In this document: piece by piece, positions 34,157 to 42,824 of the stretch
Layout of the letters: every line of letters starts with the position of its first letter
Position numbering within the stretch: position 1 is the stretch's first letter
From: Sphaerisporangium krabiense
Lineage (GTDB): Bacteria > Actinomycetota > Actinomycetes > Streptosporangiales > Streptosporangiaceae
DNA: 64,000 nucleotides
Assembly (NCBI RefSeq): GCF_014200435.1
Contig: NZ_JACHBR010000001.1
Span: 930,001-994,000 of the forward strand
Direction: 5' to 3'
Program-made: the position numbers and the translations under genes
Notes under the pieces: generated by a model
The model's database searches: none
What the model was told of the DNA's origin: nothing
Seen by the model: only the letters and a program-made list of their open reading frames with translations

Positions 34157-37039
34157 TCAGCCGAGGCTTTCAAGCGCGGCGACGGCACGGCCTCGCTCGT
34201 CCTCGTCGCCGGTCTCGGCGGCGATCGCCAGGGCCAGCCGATGCCGCTGTGCCGCCTCACCGTCACGGCCCATGGTGCGCAACGTCTCACCGATCGCGTT
34301 GAGGACACTCGCCTCGCCGTACCTGTGCTTGGTCGACTGGAAGATCTCCAGCGCCTGTTCCAGGTGCCACAGGGACTCGTCGAACTCCGCCTGATGGCAC
34401 AGGGCGGTGCCGAGGTTGCTCAGCGCGGTCGCTTCCCCGTCACGGTGCTCGATCTCGCGGAACAGGCTCAGCGCCTCGCGCAGTTTCGCGACGGCAAGCG
34501 TGTTCTCACCCAGCAAGCCGTAGCTCTGGCCGAGGTTGGACAGGGCGATGGCCTGCCCGGCACGGTCGCCGAGAGCGACGTAGAGGTCATGCGAGGCCAA
34601 GAAGTGCTGTGCCGCCTCGGTGTGCTCGCCGATCGACTCCTCAAGGTTGCCCAGATTGGTCAGCGCCGCCGCCTCCCCGCCGAGGTCGTCGATCTCGCGG
34701 TAGAGCGCGACGGCCTGGCCGTGCCGGGCGGCAGAGGAGGCGTACTTGCCGAGGCGTTCCTCGATGATGCCCAGATTGGAAAGCGAGCGGGCCTGGCCGT
34801 GGCGGTTGCCGATGCGCCGGCACAGTTCCAGCGCCTCGCTCAGTTCGTCGGCGGCCCAAGCGTACCGGCCGAGCAGCCGCAGGATGACCCCGGTGTTGGT
34901 CCGCAGATGCGCCTCGCCCTCCGAGTCTCCCGTCCTCCGCGCGGCGTCGACGGCGCACTCGTAGATCGACAGGGCCTCGGTGCCGTGCCCCGACTCCAGG
35001 TAGCGGTGTAACGCGGCGGCGAGGGTGACCGCCCGCTCAGGCCGTCCCTGCCTGACCGCGAACTGGCAGATCGTGCCGAACGACGCCAGCTCGCTGTCCA
35101 GCCACGACAGTGCCGCACCCGGCGAGAGGGCGACGCCGCTGGGCCGAAGGGCGAGCCCGGCGTGCCGCCAGCACTCGCTCCACCCGGGGTAGAGGGTGTT
35201 GCTCGCCTCGACGGCGGTCCCGCAGTAGTGCTCCAGCAGTCTGTCCGTGGCCGCCTGCCGCTCGGTCTCGCGGTCCACGGCACGGCTCATCTCGGCGGCG
35301 TACGCACGCAGAAGGTCGTGAAACCCGTAACGCCCCACGTCATCGCAGCGCAGCAGGTGCGCCGAGGCGAGCCGGTCCAGGAGCCGGGCCGCGCCGATCT
35401 CGTCGATGTCCGACAGCGCCGCTACACAGGCCAGTGTGGAGTGCGGCGCCGGGTTCAGGCTCAGCAACCGGAACAGGCGCTGCGCCTCGGCGTCGAGCAG
35501 CCGGTACGAGCAGCCGAAGACATGCCGGATCGCCGCCCCACCGCCCAGGTCGAGCAGATCCAGCGGGCCGGCCCGCCGCAGGCGCGTCACCACGCCGGTC
35601 AGCGGCAGATGCCCCTGCGCCCCGGCGTACTCGGCGGCCAGGCGCAGCGCCAGCGGCAGGCGGGCGCAGATGGTGGCGAGCGAGTCGACGCTGTCGGGAT
35701 CGGTGCCCGCCCGCTCGCCCAGCAGCCGGCGCAGCAGGTGGACGGCGTCCGCGCGGGGCAGCAGATCCAGTTCGACGCGGCGTGCGCCGTGCAGGGCGAC
35801 CAGGGGGGCCAGCCTGTCCCGGCTGGTGATCACCATGAGGGTGTCGTGGGTGCCGGGCAGCAGCGGCCGCACCTGCTCGGCCGAGGCCGCGTTGTCGAGC
35901 AGCACAAGCAGCCTGCGGCCGTCGGTCTCAGTGCGCCAGCACGCGGCCCGTGACTGGGTATCGGCAGGAATGTCCTGATCGGACACGCCTACGGCTGTCA
36001 GCAGGCGGCCCAGCGCCTCGTGCGGGGACAGTGCGTGTTCGGCGTCGTCGCCGCGCAGGTCGAGATGGATGCGCCCGTCGGGGAACAGCTCGCGGTTGTG
36101 GTGACCCCAGTGGACGGCGAGCGCCGTCTTGCCCACGCCCGCGGTGCCGCAGACGACCGCGATCCCCGGTGGGCGGCGGGCGTTCGCGGCGTCAAGCAGG
36201 GCCAGCTCGTCGGCGCGGCCGGTGAAGTCCGGCACCGGCGCCGGGAGCTGCCGCGGAATCCGTGGCACACCACGGCCTTCCCGCTCCTCAAGTAGCCGCC
36301 GGTGCGCCCGTTCGAGTTCCCCGCTCGGCTCCACGCCCAACTCCTCGGCCAGCACGAGACGGGTGGCCTCGTACCGCTCGAAGGCGATCGTCCGCTGGCC
36401 CATGGCCTGGTACGCGCGGATCAGCGTAGCCTGCACCGCCTCGTCGAGCGGGTTCGCCGCGCCCTGCACCGCCAGCGCGGCGATGATCTCCGCGGCGTTG
36501 CCCGCCCGCAGCATGAGATCCCAGTAGGAAAGCTGCGCGCGGCGGCGCTCAGCCTTGAGGCCCCACACCTTGGGGTGGTTTTCGAGCGCCGGCACGTCGC
36601 ACAGGGGATCGTCCCCCTCCCACAGCCGCAGCGCCTCGCGGAAGAGCGCGGCCGCCCGCGCCGGGTCGCCGTCGCTTTCGGCCTGCTGCGCGGTTACCAC
36701 CGTACGTCGGAAGCGCAGCAGGTCGAGGACGCCCTCGGCCAGGCTCAACAAGTAGCCGTCGCCGACGGTGGAGAGCACGCCGTCCTGGCCGCGCGGACTG
36801 TGCCGCGGGTCGAGCAGGCGGCGCAGATGTTTGGCGTGGGTGTGCAGCACGTTGACGGCGCTCGACGGCGGCCGTTCACCCCACAGTGACTCGATCAGCT
36901 CCCGGCGGGTGGTCAACCGCCCGGCGTTGAGCGCCAGGACCCCCAGCATCAGACGGCGGGCAGGAGGTCCGGCATCGACTTCAAGATCATCGTGCCACAC
37001 TCGCAGGCGGCCAAGCACCTGGATGACAAGCACCACCAC
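34157..37039 (-). CDS. AfsR/SARP family regulator (BTAD - NB-ARC - TPR)
   Basis: A 960-residue regulator. It comprises an OmpR-like winged helix in the first 95 residues (RLMLGVLALNAGRLTTRREL), a bacterial transcriptional activation domain to about 250 (DPARAAALFREALRLWEGDD, YEATRLVLAEELGVEPSGEL), and NB-ARC from about 270 with Walker A CGTAGVGKTALAVHWGHH and Walker B RRLLVLLDNAA. A TPR array (GEAAALTNLGNLEESIG-type repeats) runs to the end. SARPs activate genes from direct repeats near the -35 element. It is divergent from the DNase gene, with such repeats between them. A short TAAACT just before the GTG start hints at a leaderless transcript. Confidence 0.92.
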   Translation of the reverse strand: MVVLVIQVLGRLRVWHDDLEVDAGPPARRLMLGVLALNAGRLTTRRELIESLWGERPPSSAVNVLHTHAKHLRRLLDPRHSPRGQDGVLSTVGDGYLLSLAEGVLDLLRFRRTVVTAQQAESDGDPARAAALFREALRLWEGDDPLCDVPALENHPKVWGLKAERRRAQLSYWDLMLRAGNAAEIIAALAVQGAANPLDEAVQATLIRAYQAMGQRTIAFERYEATRLVLAEELGVEPSGELERAHRRLLEEREGRGVPRIPRQLPAPVPDFTGRADELALLDAANARRPPGIAVVCGTAGVGKTALAVHWGHHNRELFPDGRIHLDLRGDDAEHALSPHEALGRLLTAVGVSDQDIPADTQSRAACWRTETDGRRLLVLLDNAASAEQVRPLLPGTHDTLMVITSRDRLAPLVALHGARRVELDLLPRADAVHLLRRLLGERAGTDPDSVDSLATICARLPLALRLAAEYAGAQGHLPLTGVVTRLRRAGPLDLLDLGGGAAIRHVFGCSYRLLDAEAQRLFRLLSLNPAPHSTLACVAALSDIDEIGAARLLDRLASAHLLRCDDVGRYGFHDLLRAYAAEMSRAVDRETERQAATDRLLEHYCGTAVEASNTLYPGWSECWRHAGLALRPSGVALSPGAALSWLDSELASFGTICQFAVRQGRPERAVTLAAALHRYLESGHGTEALSIYECAVDAARRTGDSEGEAHLRTNTGVILRLLGRYAWAADELSEALELCRRIGNRHGQARSLSNLGIIEERLGKYASSAARHGQAVALYREIDDLGGEAAALTNLGNLEESIGEHTEAAQHFLASHDLYVALGDRAGQAIALSNLGQSYGLLGENTLAVAKLREALSLFREIEHRDGEATALSNLGTALCHQAEFDESLWHLEQALEIFQSTKHRYGEASVLNAIGETLRTMGRDGEAAQRHRLALAIAAETGDEDERGRAVAALESLG

Positions 37040-37050
37040 AGTTTAGTGGC

Positions 37051-37067
37051 GATGTTCAGTAAACATC
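37051..37067. promoter_or_regulatory. Palindromic operator between SARP and DNase genes
   Basis: GATGTT-CAGTA-AACATC is a perfect 6-bp inverted repeat with a 5-nt spacer, 12 bp from the SARP start and 63 bp before the DNase start. Its position suits control of the SARP gene. Confidence 0.45.
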
Positions 37068-37087
37068 CAGAGGCCGTCCAGAGGCCG
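37066..37087 (+). promoter_or_regulatory. Tandem 11-bp direct repeat, probable SARP binding site
   Basis: TCCAGAGGCCG is repeated exactly twice in tandem (37066-37076 and 37077-37087). SARP proteins recognise direct repeats with 11-bp (one-turn) periodicity placed at the -35 region of the gene they activate. The start codon of the secreted DNase is 43 bp downstream, a fitting distance. Confidence 0.6.
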
Positions 37088-37129
37088 GAGTTTCCCTTCG
37101 CTCAACGCTCTTCCACGAAGGGAGTACCT

Positions 37130-38335
37130 ATGGCCAAATGGAAAGCGGGGATCGCGAGCGTCGCTTTAGGACTGTTGGCACTGCTCGTCCCCACCACCCC
37201 GGTGACGGCGGAACCGAAGAAGCCCGCACCGGAACCCGCCGTCGCACAGGAGTGCGGCGCCGACCTCAAACAGCACGCGGCGAAGCTCGCCGCGACCGGG
37301 AAGTCCGGGACCGCCACCTGTGTCCGCAAGCAGGCGAGGAAAGCCAAGAAGGACACGACCGGCGCCAAGATCGCCGCCGACATCTGCGGCGGGAGCTCCA
37401 CGCTGACCCGGACCGCCGCGTGCGTGATCGACGACGGAATCGTGCTCATCTTCACGGTGCCCAACGGAGCCGTCATCGGCACGATCGAGTACACCGTCTC
37501 CAGCTTGACCACCCTCGACTACAGTTCGCTGCAATGGAGCCAGTCGTGGCACTACCAGGCCAACTCCGTCGCCGGCCCGTCGATTCCTGCGGTGCTCGAC
37601 ACCCTCGTCTACGCCGAGCCGGAATGCCTCGCCAGTTGCACGGTGTCCAGCAGCGGGCTGGTCGGCGGCTCAGCACTTCCTGGCAGGGTCCACTCGACCA
37701 CCACGCACTTCACCAGCCCGGTCAGTGGCTATAAATGGGGTGCGCGCGGCGGCATGAAGTACTGGTTCGCCAACGCGGCGTGGGTCAACCCGACGACGAA
37801 CATCCGGACCACGACGCCGGCGGCGCATCGCTGCGACGACGCGCTGCCCAACTACCCCAAGGGCTGCGTCTACGACTCGGTCCGCCCGGTGCACGACGTC
37901 CAGTCATCTCGCTATCCGGAGTATGCCCGCCACCTCCGGTACGCCATCACTTATTACGGAATGCCGAGCATCCTGACCAGGACCCAGAACCAGACCATCA
38001 TCGACAACAACTACAAAACGGCATGCCCACCGGGGTATCCCAAACCCACGACTCCGGGAACGTGGTCCTGTGACGAGTACCCCTACAAGTCCACCTACAA
38101 CGGCGCGTCCTCCCAGCCCTACGGCCGAAACATAATGATCATCGATTGGAACACCGGGTACGGGTACGACTGCGGCGCATCGTGGCTGGACATCCGTGGC
38201 CTCGGCGACTCCGGCGGTTACAGCGTCTGCATGATTCCCTTGGCGGAGAACAGCCTCGGCGGATCGGACCTGGGCGCCTTCTACTACAAGTCCCGGGTCC
38301 TGGACGGAGACCAGTTCCAGGTCCGCGTCATCTGA
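37130..38335 (+). CDS. Secreted NucA/NucB-type deoxyribonuclease
   Basis: A 401-residue protein with a signal peptide (GIASVALGLLALLVPTTPVT, cleavage after TA). A middle region of unknown type with several cysteines is followed by a C-terminal NucA/NucB domain from about residue 305. CDEYPYKSTYNGASSQPYG contains the catalytic Asp-Glu of that family, and GGSDLGAFYYKSRVLDGDQF is its conserved end. Such enzymes are extracellular non-specific DNases. The start ATG has AAGGGAG five nt upstream. Codon 13 is TTA, rare here and typical of bldA-dependent developmental genes. It is probably activated by the divergent SARP. Confidence 0.82.
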   Translation: MAKWKAGIASVALGLLALLVPTTPVTAEPKKPAPEPAVAQECGADLKQHAAKLAATGKSGTATCVRKQARKAKKDTTGAKIAADICGGSSTLTRTAACVIDDGIVLIFTVPNGAVIGTIEYTVSSLTTLDYSSLQWSQSWHYQANSVAGPSIPAVLDTLVYAEPECLASCTVSSSGLVGGSALPGRVHSTTTHFTSPVSGYKWGARGGMKYWFANAAWVNPTTNIRTTTPAAHRCDDALPNYPKGCVYDSVRPVHDVQSSRYPEYARHLRYAITYYGMPSILTRTQNQTIIDNNYKTACPPGYPKPTTPGTWSCDEYPYKSTYNGASSQPYGRNIMIIDWNTGYGYDCGASWLDIRGLGDSGGYSVCMIPLAENSLGGSDLGAFYYKSRVLDGDQFQVRVI

Positions 38336-38349
38336 CCCCGATCGGATAA

Positions 38350-38404
38350 CTTGCCTGGCGATACACCGCTCCACCGGCCACGGGAGCGCGACTTGCCAGG
38401 CAAG
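38350..38404. terminator. Two-tier hairpin between convergent genes
   Basis: The outer arms CTTGCCTGGC (38350-38359) and GCCAGGCAAG (38395-38404) are a perfect 10-bp inverted repeat. Inside, CGCTCC (38367-38372) pairs with GGAGCG (38383-38388). It begins 14 bp after the DNase stop and 30 bp before the stop of the convergent epimerase gene, so a bidirectional terminator is likely. A recombination-site role is possible because the att-like repeat is adjacent. Confidence 0.6.
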
Positions 38405-38421
38405 CCGCACGATCATGGCGA

Positions 38422-38444
38422 GTTCGACTCCCGTCACCCGCTCC
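38422..38444 (+). repeat. Right attachment-like repeat: copy of tRNA-Gly 3' end
   Basis: This matches 31201-31223 at 22 of 23 bases. It is not part of a complete tRNA, since no acceptor 5' half or anticodon arm lies upstream. It overlaps the last codons of the epimerase gene and marks the likely right end of an island. Confidence 0.7.
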
Positions 38445-39498
38445 CATGCGAAGGCCCCTGTCGGCGTCGGCGTCCCGCGAGAAACCTGTCCTCGGCCGCG
38501 TAGTCCAAGAATCGGCTGAAACGCGGGTCGCCCGCCGCGGGCGGGATCCCCGCTCGGTCGCCGTTCCGTGCGGCGTCGACGAGCCAGTCGACCTCGGCGG
38601 CGACCGTCGTCGCGTAATCCCCCACCGGCCGGTATCCGAGCTCCGTGGCGGCCGACATGTCAAGCACGACCGGATGCTTCGAGTCCCAGGGAGTCAGACC
38701 AAGGTCTGGGTCCGCCGAGTCGTCGAGCAGCACTTCCTCCCGGTCGTGTCCGAGGTGCCGGGCGATCGTGCGAGAGATGTCGAGGGCGCTCGGGACGTCC
38801 GGGTCAGCGATGTTGAGGATGCGAGCGCCAGGCGCACGGGCGACGGTCTCGATGAGCGTGGCCACGTTGGCCGCGGCCGTTGGGTGCGCGGTGCCGCTAC
38901 CGCGGCCGGCAAGCAGCACAGCGGGACGCCGGTCCAGGGCGCGTTTGACGAAAACCCATTCGCGCGGGAAGGCCGCGCCCACGCCGTGGATCAAGGATGG
39001 GCGCAAGACGCTGATGGGCAGACCACTGTCGAGCGCGACGTGCTCGGCCGCGACCTTGTTGGCGCCGTAACCCTCCCGGGAGTTGTGGTCGATGTCTCTG
39101 GGGGCCATGGTGGCCTGGGTCTCACGGATCGGGCCGTCGTACCGAGGCTTGATGTCCGAGTTGGGGTGATTGCCGTGGGCGTCGACGTAGACGGCCTTGC
39201 TGGAGATGAGCACCGTCGAGCCGGCGTCCCTGGCCAACGGCAGCAGGAGACGCGCGTCGGCGGCGGTGTAGCAGATGCAGTCGACGAGCAGCTCCACGCC
39301 GTCGGCTAGGGCGGCCTGAAGCTCACCCGCGTCGGCGCGGCCCGCCGAAACGAAGCCGCCTCCCGCGGCAGCGACCTCGGAGGGCATGTTGGCGGGGTTT
39401 CGGCCGGTGACGGTTACCTGCCATCCGGCGGCGAGGAGGCGCAGTGCGGTGGCTCGGCCGATCATGCCGGTTCCGCCGAGGATGAGTGCACGAGGCAT
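38434..39498 (-). CDS. NAD(P)-dependent epimerase/dehydratase (extended SDR)
   Basis: A 354-residue short-chain dehydrogenase-like protein. The Rossmann motif LILGGTGMIGRATALRLL is at the N-terminus and YGANKVAAEH carries the Tyr-x3-Lys pair (about residue 143). SKAVYVDAHG provides the active-site Ser region. Such enzymes act on nucleotide sugars or related substrates; the substrate cannot be named. The last residues (RRRRQGPSHGSG) are encoded across the att-like repeat, so the C-terminus may have been altered by the integration event. Confidence 0.85.
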   Translation of the reverse strand: MPRALILGGTGMIGRATALRLLAAGWQVTVTGRNPANMPSEVAAAGGGFVSAGRADAGELQAALADGVELLVDCICYTAADARLLLPLARDAGSTVLISSKAVYVDAHGNHPNSDIKPRYDGPIRETQATMAPRDIDHNSREGYGANKVAAEHVALDSGLPISVLRPSLIHGVGAAFPREWVFVKRALDRRPAVLLAGRGSGTAHPTAAANVATLIETVARAPGARILNIADPDVPSALDISRTIARHLGHDREEVLLDDSADPDLGLTPWDSKHPVVLDMSAATELGYRPVGDYATTVAAEVDWLVDAARNGDRAGIPPAAGDPRFSRFLDYAAEDRFLAGRRRRQGPSHGSG

Positions 39499-39753
39499 CG
39501 GACGAGCTTAAGGCCGGCCTACCTAATGCGACCCGCGCAGCTTGAGCCGGCGTCCCGTTGCGTGCGGCCTGCATGCCCTCTGACCAGCCGAAACCGGCTC
39601 CGTGGCAAGCATCGGCAAGCGCAAGACCTCTCCGGAACATCCGTTACCGCGGCTGCTTGCGCCGGGAACCCGATCTCCGACCGGTCAGGCAGAGGCCTTC
39701 ATCAACGCTGATCGTGAGGAGCTCGACGTCGAGCCTGCGACCACATCGCTGCG

Positions 39754-40923
39754 TCAAGTGACAGCCGGCCGGGCTCGGATACTGTCGAACACGTCTGCTG
39801 CCCAATCCGCCATGAAGTCGGTTCCGAGCGACATGTTGCCGATGTGGCAATGCTGCTCGCCGCCTTCTTCGGCTGTGAAGATCCGCAACTCCCGACGCGG
39901 ACTGTTCACGCAGTCCTCGTACGTCGACACGGCCTTGTCGACGGTGATCTGCCGGTCGTTCTCGCCGTGGGTGATCAGGATCGGCACGGTGATGCGGTCC
40001 AAGACGCCTCGAAGGGTGAATCCGTCGGCGACCTTCAGACAATCCTCGATCGTGTTCTGGCCCAGAACCCACATGACGTGCTCGAAGATGTGCGGCACGG
40101 ACTTCTCTGTGCCGGCACCCTCGACGCGCTTGCGGAACTGGGCGCCCCAGTCGTAGTTGGCGCCCCATGCGATGCAGCACTTGATGCGCGGTTCGAAGGC
40201 GGTCGCGCGGGGCGCATGGTGTCCACCCATGCTCAGCGCCGCCATGCCTATCCTTTCGGGGTCGACGTCCGCCCGCGTCTGCAGGTAGTCGATGCATGCG
40301 CTCGCGGGGATCTCCGCTTCCGGGAAGTTGTGCAACCCGTGTTTGCGGAGCGCCTCACCGACTCCCGGGTTGTCCACGAAGAGCACGGATACGCCGCGTC
40401 GGGCCAGCGCCTGGCCGAATCCTGTCAGGAACAGAAACTCCTTGAGCCCATCCAGACCGTTGAAATGGACCAGGCATGGAGCGGGGCCATCGACATCCGC
40501 CCGGACCATGAGGGCGGGAAGGATCGAACCCTGGTAAGGGACTGCCACCTTCTCGCAGTTGACGGAGCCGAGCTCGACGTACTTGGAGAATCCGGCGAGC
40601 ACGCGTTCGTAGGCGTGCGCACGCGCCGGATAGTGATGCTCAGGCATGCGTTCGCCGGTCAGGTACATGATGGTGGCGCGGCGGTACTTCTCTGACGCGC
40701 TCAACCGGTGTCCGGCTTCTTCGTCTCTCTGGGCGGCATTCCAGAGTCTGTCTCCCGCGCTGACCCAGGCGTGGAAGAAGGCTCGTGAAAAATCGAGCCC
40801 GTCCGGCGTTCCCTCGTCCCGCAGTACTTTGCAGGTGCGGTCGATCTCGTCCATGTTGGCGCCCATGTCGAGGGCCATCGACAACGCCAGATCGGCTGAA
40901 TAGTCGTCGAAGTAGTTCAGCAT
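39754..40923 (-). CDS. Alpha/beta hydrolase, 2,6-dihydroxypseudooxynicotine-hydrolase-like (copy 1)
   Basis: A 389-residue hydrolase with a helical N-terminal cap (SADLALSMALDMGANMDEID, SEKYRRATIMYLTGERMPEH) and a catalytic domain. The nucleophile is in GMAALSMGGHHAPR, the Asp in LITHGENDRQIT and the His in EEGGEQHCHIGNM. This architecture is that of the C-C bond hydrolase of the nicotine pathway and related DUF1100/FrsA-type esterases. It is last in the transporter operon, 35 bp after a cupin gene. A clear paralogue is at 62556-63722. A C-C or ester cleavage of the imported compound is inferred. Confidence 0.85.
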   Translation of the reverse strand: MLNYFDDYSADLALSMALDMGANMDEIDRTCKVLRDEGTPDGLDFSRAFFHAWVSAGDRLWNAAQRDEEAGHRLSASEKYRRATIMYLTGERMPEHHYPARAHAYERVLAGFSKYVELGSVNCEKVAVPYQGSILPALMVRADVDGPAPCLVHFNGLDGLKEFLFLTGFGQALARRGVSVLFVDNPGVGEALRKHGLHNFPEAEIPASACIDYLQTRADVDPERIGMAALSMGGHHAPRATAFEPRIKCCIAWGANYDWGAQFRKRVEGAGTEKSVPHIFEHVMWVLGQNTIEDCLKVADGFTLRGVLDRITVPILITHGENDRQITVDKAVSTYEDCVNSPRRELRIFTAEEGGEQHCHIGNMSLGTDFMADWAADVFDSIRARPAVT

Positions 40924-40958
40924 GACTCAGAGGTCCTCCTTCATCCGGTCCAGGTTCG

Positions 40959-41717
40959 TTACGCAGCCGCTACTCCCCCGGGCGCGGACAGGGTGAAGAA
41001 GGTGGCCGGCTCGGATGCCGAGATCGTCAACGCGTCATCCGGCGGCCACTGGATGAACGACCCCGTCCCCGCGCTGTGCTCACCGTCGGCGTCGCGGAGC
41101 ACGATCGTGCCCTCCACCACGTAGACCATGCGGTCCGCCCCACACGCCGCCCCGTTCAGCACAGCGCCCGCGTCCATGCGCGTCCACCTGACCGAGACCC
41201 GCTCGCACACCTCGTGCGACATCACCTCCCGGCTACGCACCGTGCCCACGACCCCCGCATCCGGATCATCGAACTCGGCACAATCATCCGGATGAACGAA
41301 CAGCGGATCGGCCAGCACCGCCTCCTGCGAGGCGACCCCACGACCACCCCAATCCCTGGGCCGGCCCGGCGAAAAGAAACACACGCTGGTCAACGCCTGC
41401 GGAATGATCACAAAACTGGTCGACCCCCGCAACCGGATCGCGAACGACCCCTCCCGGACCTCGACCACCTTCCCCGACGCCGTCAACTGCACGTGATCGC
41501 CCTTGGGCAGGTAACACACCTCGACATAACCCGGATACACCACCGGACCGGCGACCCGAGGTCCCACGTACTCGTTGTAGCAACCATCCACCGCATCGGC
41601 TCCGTCTTCCCAACGTGAGATGACTCGACGGCGGATCGGCGCCGCTGCCAGTCCCACATCCTCGGTGGGGTTCGGCAGCAGGCCGGCGTGGGTGGGTGTC
41701 TTTATTGTCAGGCTCAC
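40959..41717 (-). CDS. Bicupin-like protein, copy 1
   Basis: A 252-residue protein that looks like two cupin barrels. The first contains YPGYVEVCYLPKGDHVQLTA and FAIRLRGSTSFVIIPQ, the second DRMVYVVEGTIVLRDADGEH and GSFIQWPPDD. Few classical metal-binding histidines are visible, so it may be a small-molecule binder instead of an enzyme. From YNEYVGPR to FTLSAP it is almost identical to the product of 46859-47614, while the first 45 residues and the last few differ. It lies between the permease and hydrolase genes of the operon. The specific function is unknown. Confidence 0.75.
   Translation of the reverse strand: MSLTIKTPTHAGLLPNPTEDVGLAAAPIRRRVISRWEDGADAVDGCYNEYVGPRVAGPVVYPGYVEVCYLPKGDHVQLTASGKVVEVREGSFAIRLRGSTSFVIIPQALTSVCFFSPGRPRDWGGRGVASQEAVLADPLFVHPDDCAEFDDPDAGVVGTVRSREVMSHEVCERVSVRWTRMDAGAVLNGAACGADRMVYVVEGTIVLRDADGEHSAGTGSFIQWPPDDALTISASEPATFFTLSAPGGVAAA
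40981..41579. repeat. 599-bp direct repeat, unit 1
   Basis: Base-by-base comparison with 46878-47476 shows five differences (two near 41374, three near 41551-41555), i.e. about 99% identity with sharp ends. Both units are in the same orientation, 5.9 kb apart, within the two cupin genes. Such identity at every third base indicates recent gene conversion or duplication. Confidence 0.93.
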
Positions 41718-41792
41718 TGGAACTGCTCTCCATCGGTTCTATTCGGAGGTGGGAGAAAAGTACTGGCGACCGGTCGTCGCTTCAGCCCCCGG

Positions 41793-42821
41793 CTATGACG
41801 AGGCGCCCTGCTCGGCGCTGCCCACTCTCGGGTCCAGGATGCCGGCGATGAGATCGGCGAGAATGTTCAGGACGACGACGATGAGGCCGATGATCAGTGC
41901 CGTGGCCTGCACCACTGGAATGTCGTGGATTTCCACGGCGTCGAACAGCATCTTGCCGACGCCGGGGTACTGGAAAAGAGACTCGATCACCGCGAGGCCG
42001 GTGATGATGTGGGCGAGGCTCAGAGCCATCACGCTGATGGTCGGAGCGAGTGCGTTGGGCAGGATGTGCCGCCGGAGAACTTTCCGAGGGTCGTAACCGA
42101 TCCTCAGTGGAGCCATGCGAATGAAGTCCTCCCTGTTGACCTCGGCGACGCCGAAACGGACGACTCGCATGAGGATCGCCACGCTGGCCGGGATGACCGT
42201 GAGAACGGGGAGAACGAGCGCTGTCACCCATTCGGACAGCGTTGAGTCCGAGTCGACCGCGCTGATGGCGGGAAAGACGGGGATCCATACCGCGAACACG
42301 AGAATCAGGAGCATGCCCAGCACGAACTCCGGCACGCAGATGAACACGAACGATGAGCCGTTCGCTGCTTTCGACCACCGGGACTTGGGCCGAAGGCCCG
42401 TCATCGAACCGAGTGCGATGGCTACGGGCAGCACGACCAGGAACGCGACACCGGCCAGAACCAGAGAGTGTCCCGCCCGCTCGAGCAGCTTCGGCGCGAT
42501 GGGGTTGCCGTCCGCGAGCGAAGTTCCGAGATCACCGGTCAGCATGTGCCCGAGCCAGGACACATATCGAGCCGGCAGCGGAGTGTTGAGCCCCAGGCGT
42601 TCGGCGAGCGCCGCCCTGTCCTGGGGCGCGGCCTCCGGCCCGAGCAAGGCGTCGACGATGGTGCCGGGGACGGCGTTCGTCGCGGCGAAGACGACGACGG
42701 ACAGGAAAAGCAGGACACCGAACCCGCTGAGTACTCGCGTCACGAACCAGCGCAACAACCGGTTCGAGTCTTCCCGCCCACTCTTCTTGGCCGATGTCCC
42801 TTCGACCGTCACTGATGTCAT
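41793..42821 (-). CDS. ABC transporter permease, dipeptide/nickel type (DppB-like)
   Basis: A 342-residue inner-membrane permease with about six segments (VLSGFGVLLFLSVVVFAATN, VLAGVAFLVVLPVAIALGSM) and the BPD_transp_1 cytoplasmic loop REDFIRMAPLRIGYDPRKVL followed by RRHILPNALAP, the EAA motif contacting the ATPase. It follows the binding protein gene by 3 bp. It imports peptides or other small solutes together with the DppC-like protein. Confidence 0.93.
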   Translation of the reverse strand: MTSVTVEGTSAKKSGREDSNRLLRWFVTRVLSGFGVLLFLSVVVFAATNAVPGTIVDALLGPEAAPQDRAALAERLGLNTPLPARYVSWLGHMLTGDLGTSLADGNPIAPKLLERAGHSLVLAGVAFLVVLPVAIALGSMTGLRPKSRWSKAANGSSFVFICVPEFVLGMLLILVFAVWIPVFPAISAVDSDSTLSEWVTALVLPVLTVIPASVAILMRVVRFGVAEVNREDFIRMAPLRIGYDPRKVLRRHILPNALAPTISVMALSLAHIITGLAVIESLFQYPGVGKMLFDAVEIHDIPVVQATALIIGLIVVVLNILADLIAGILDPRVGSAEQGASS

Positions 42822-42824
42822 GGG

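Noticed and set aside
38405-38444. A second tRNA gene
   Set aside because: Only the T arm and acceptor 3' strand are present; there is no matching 5' acceptor strand or anticodon arm upstream.
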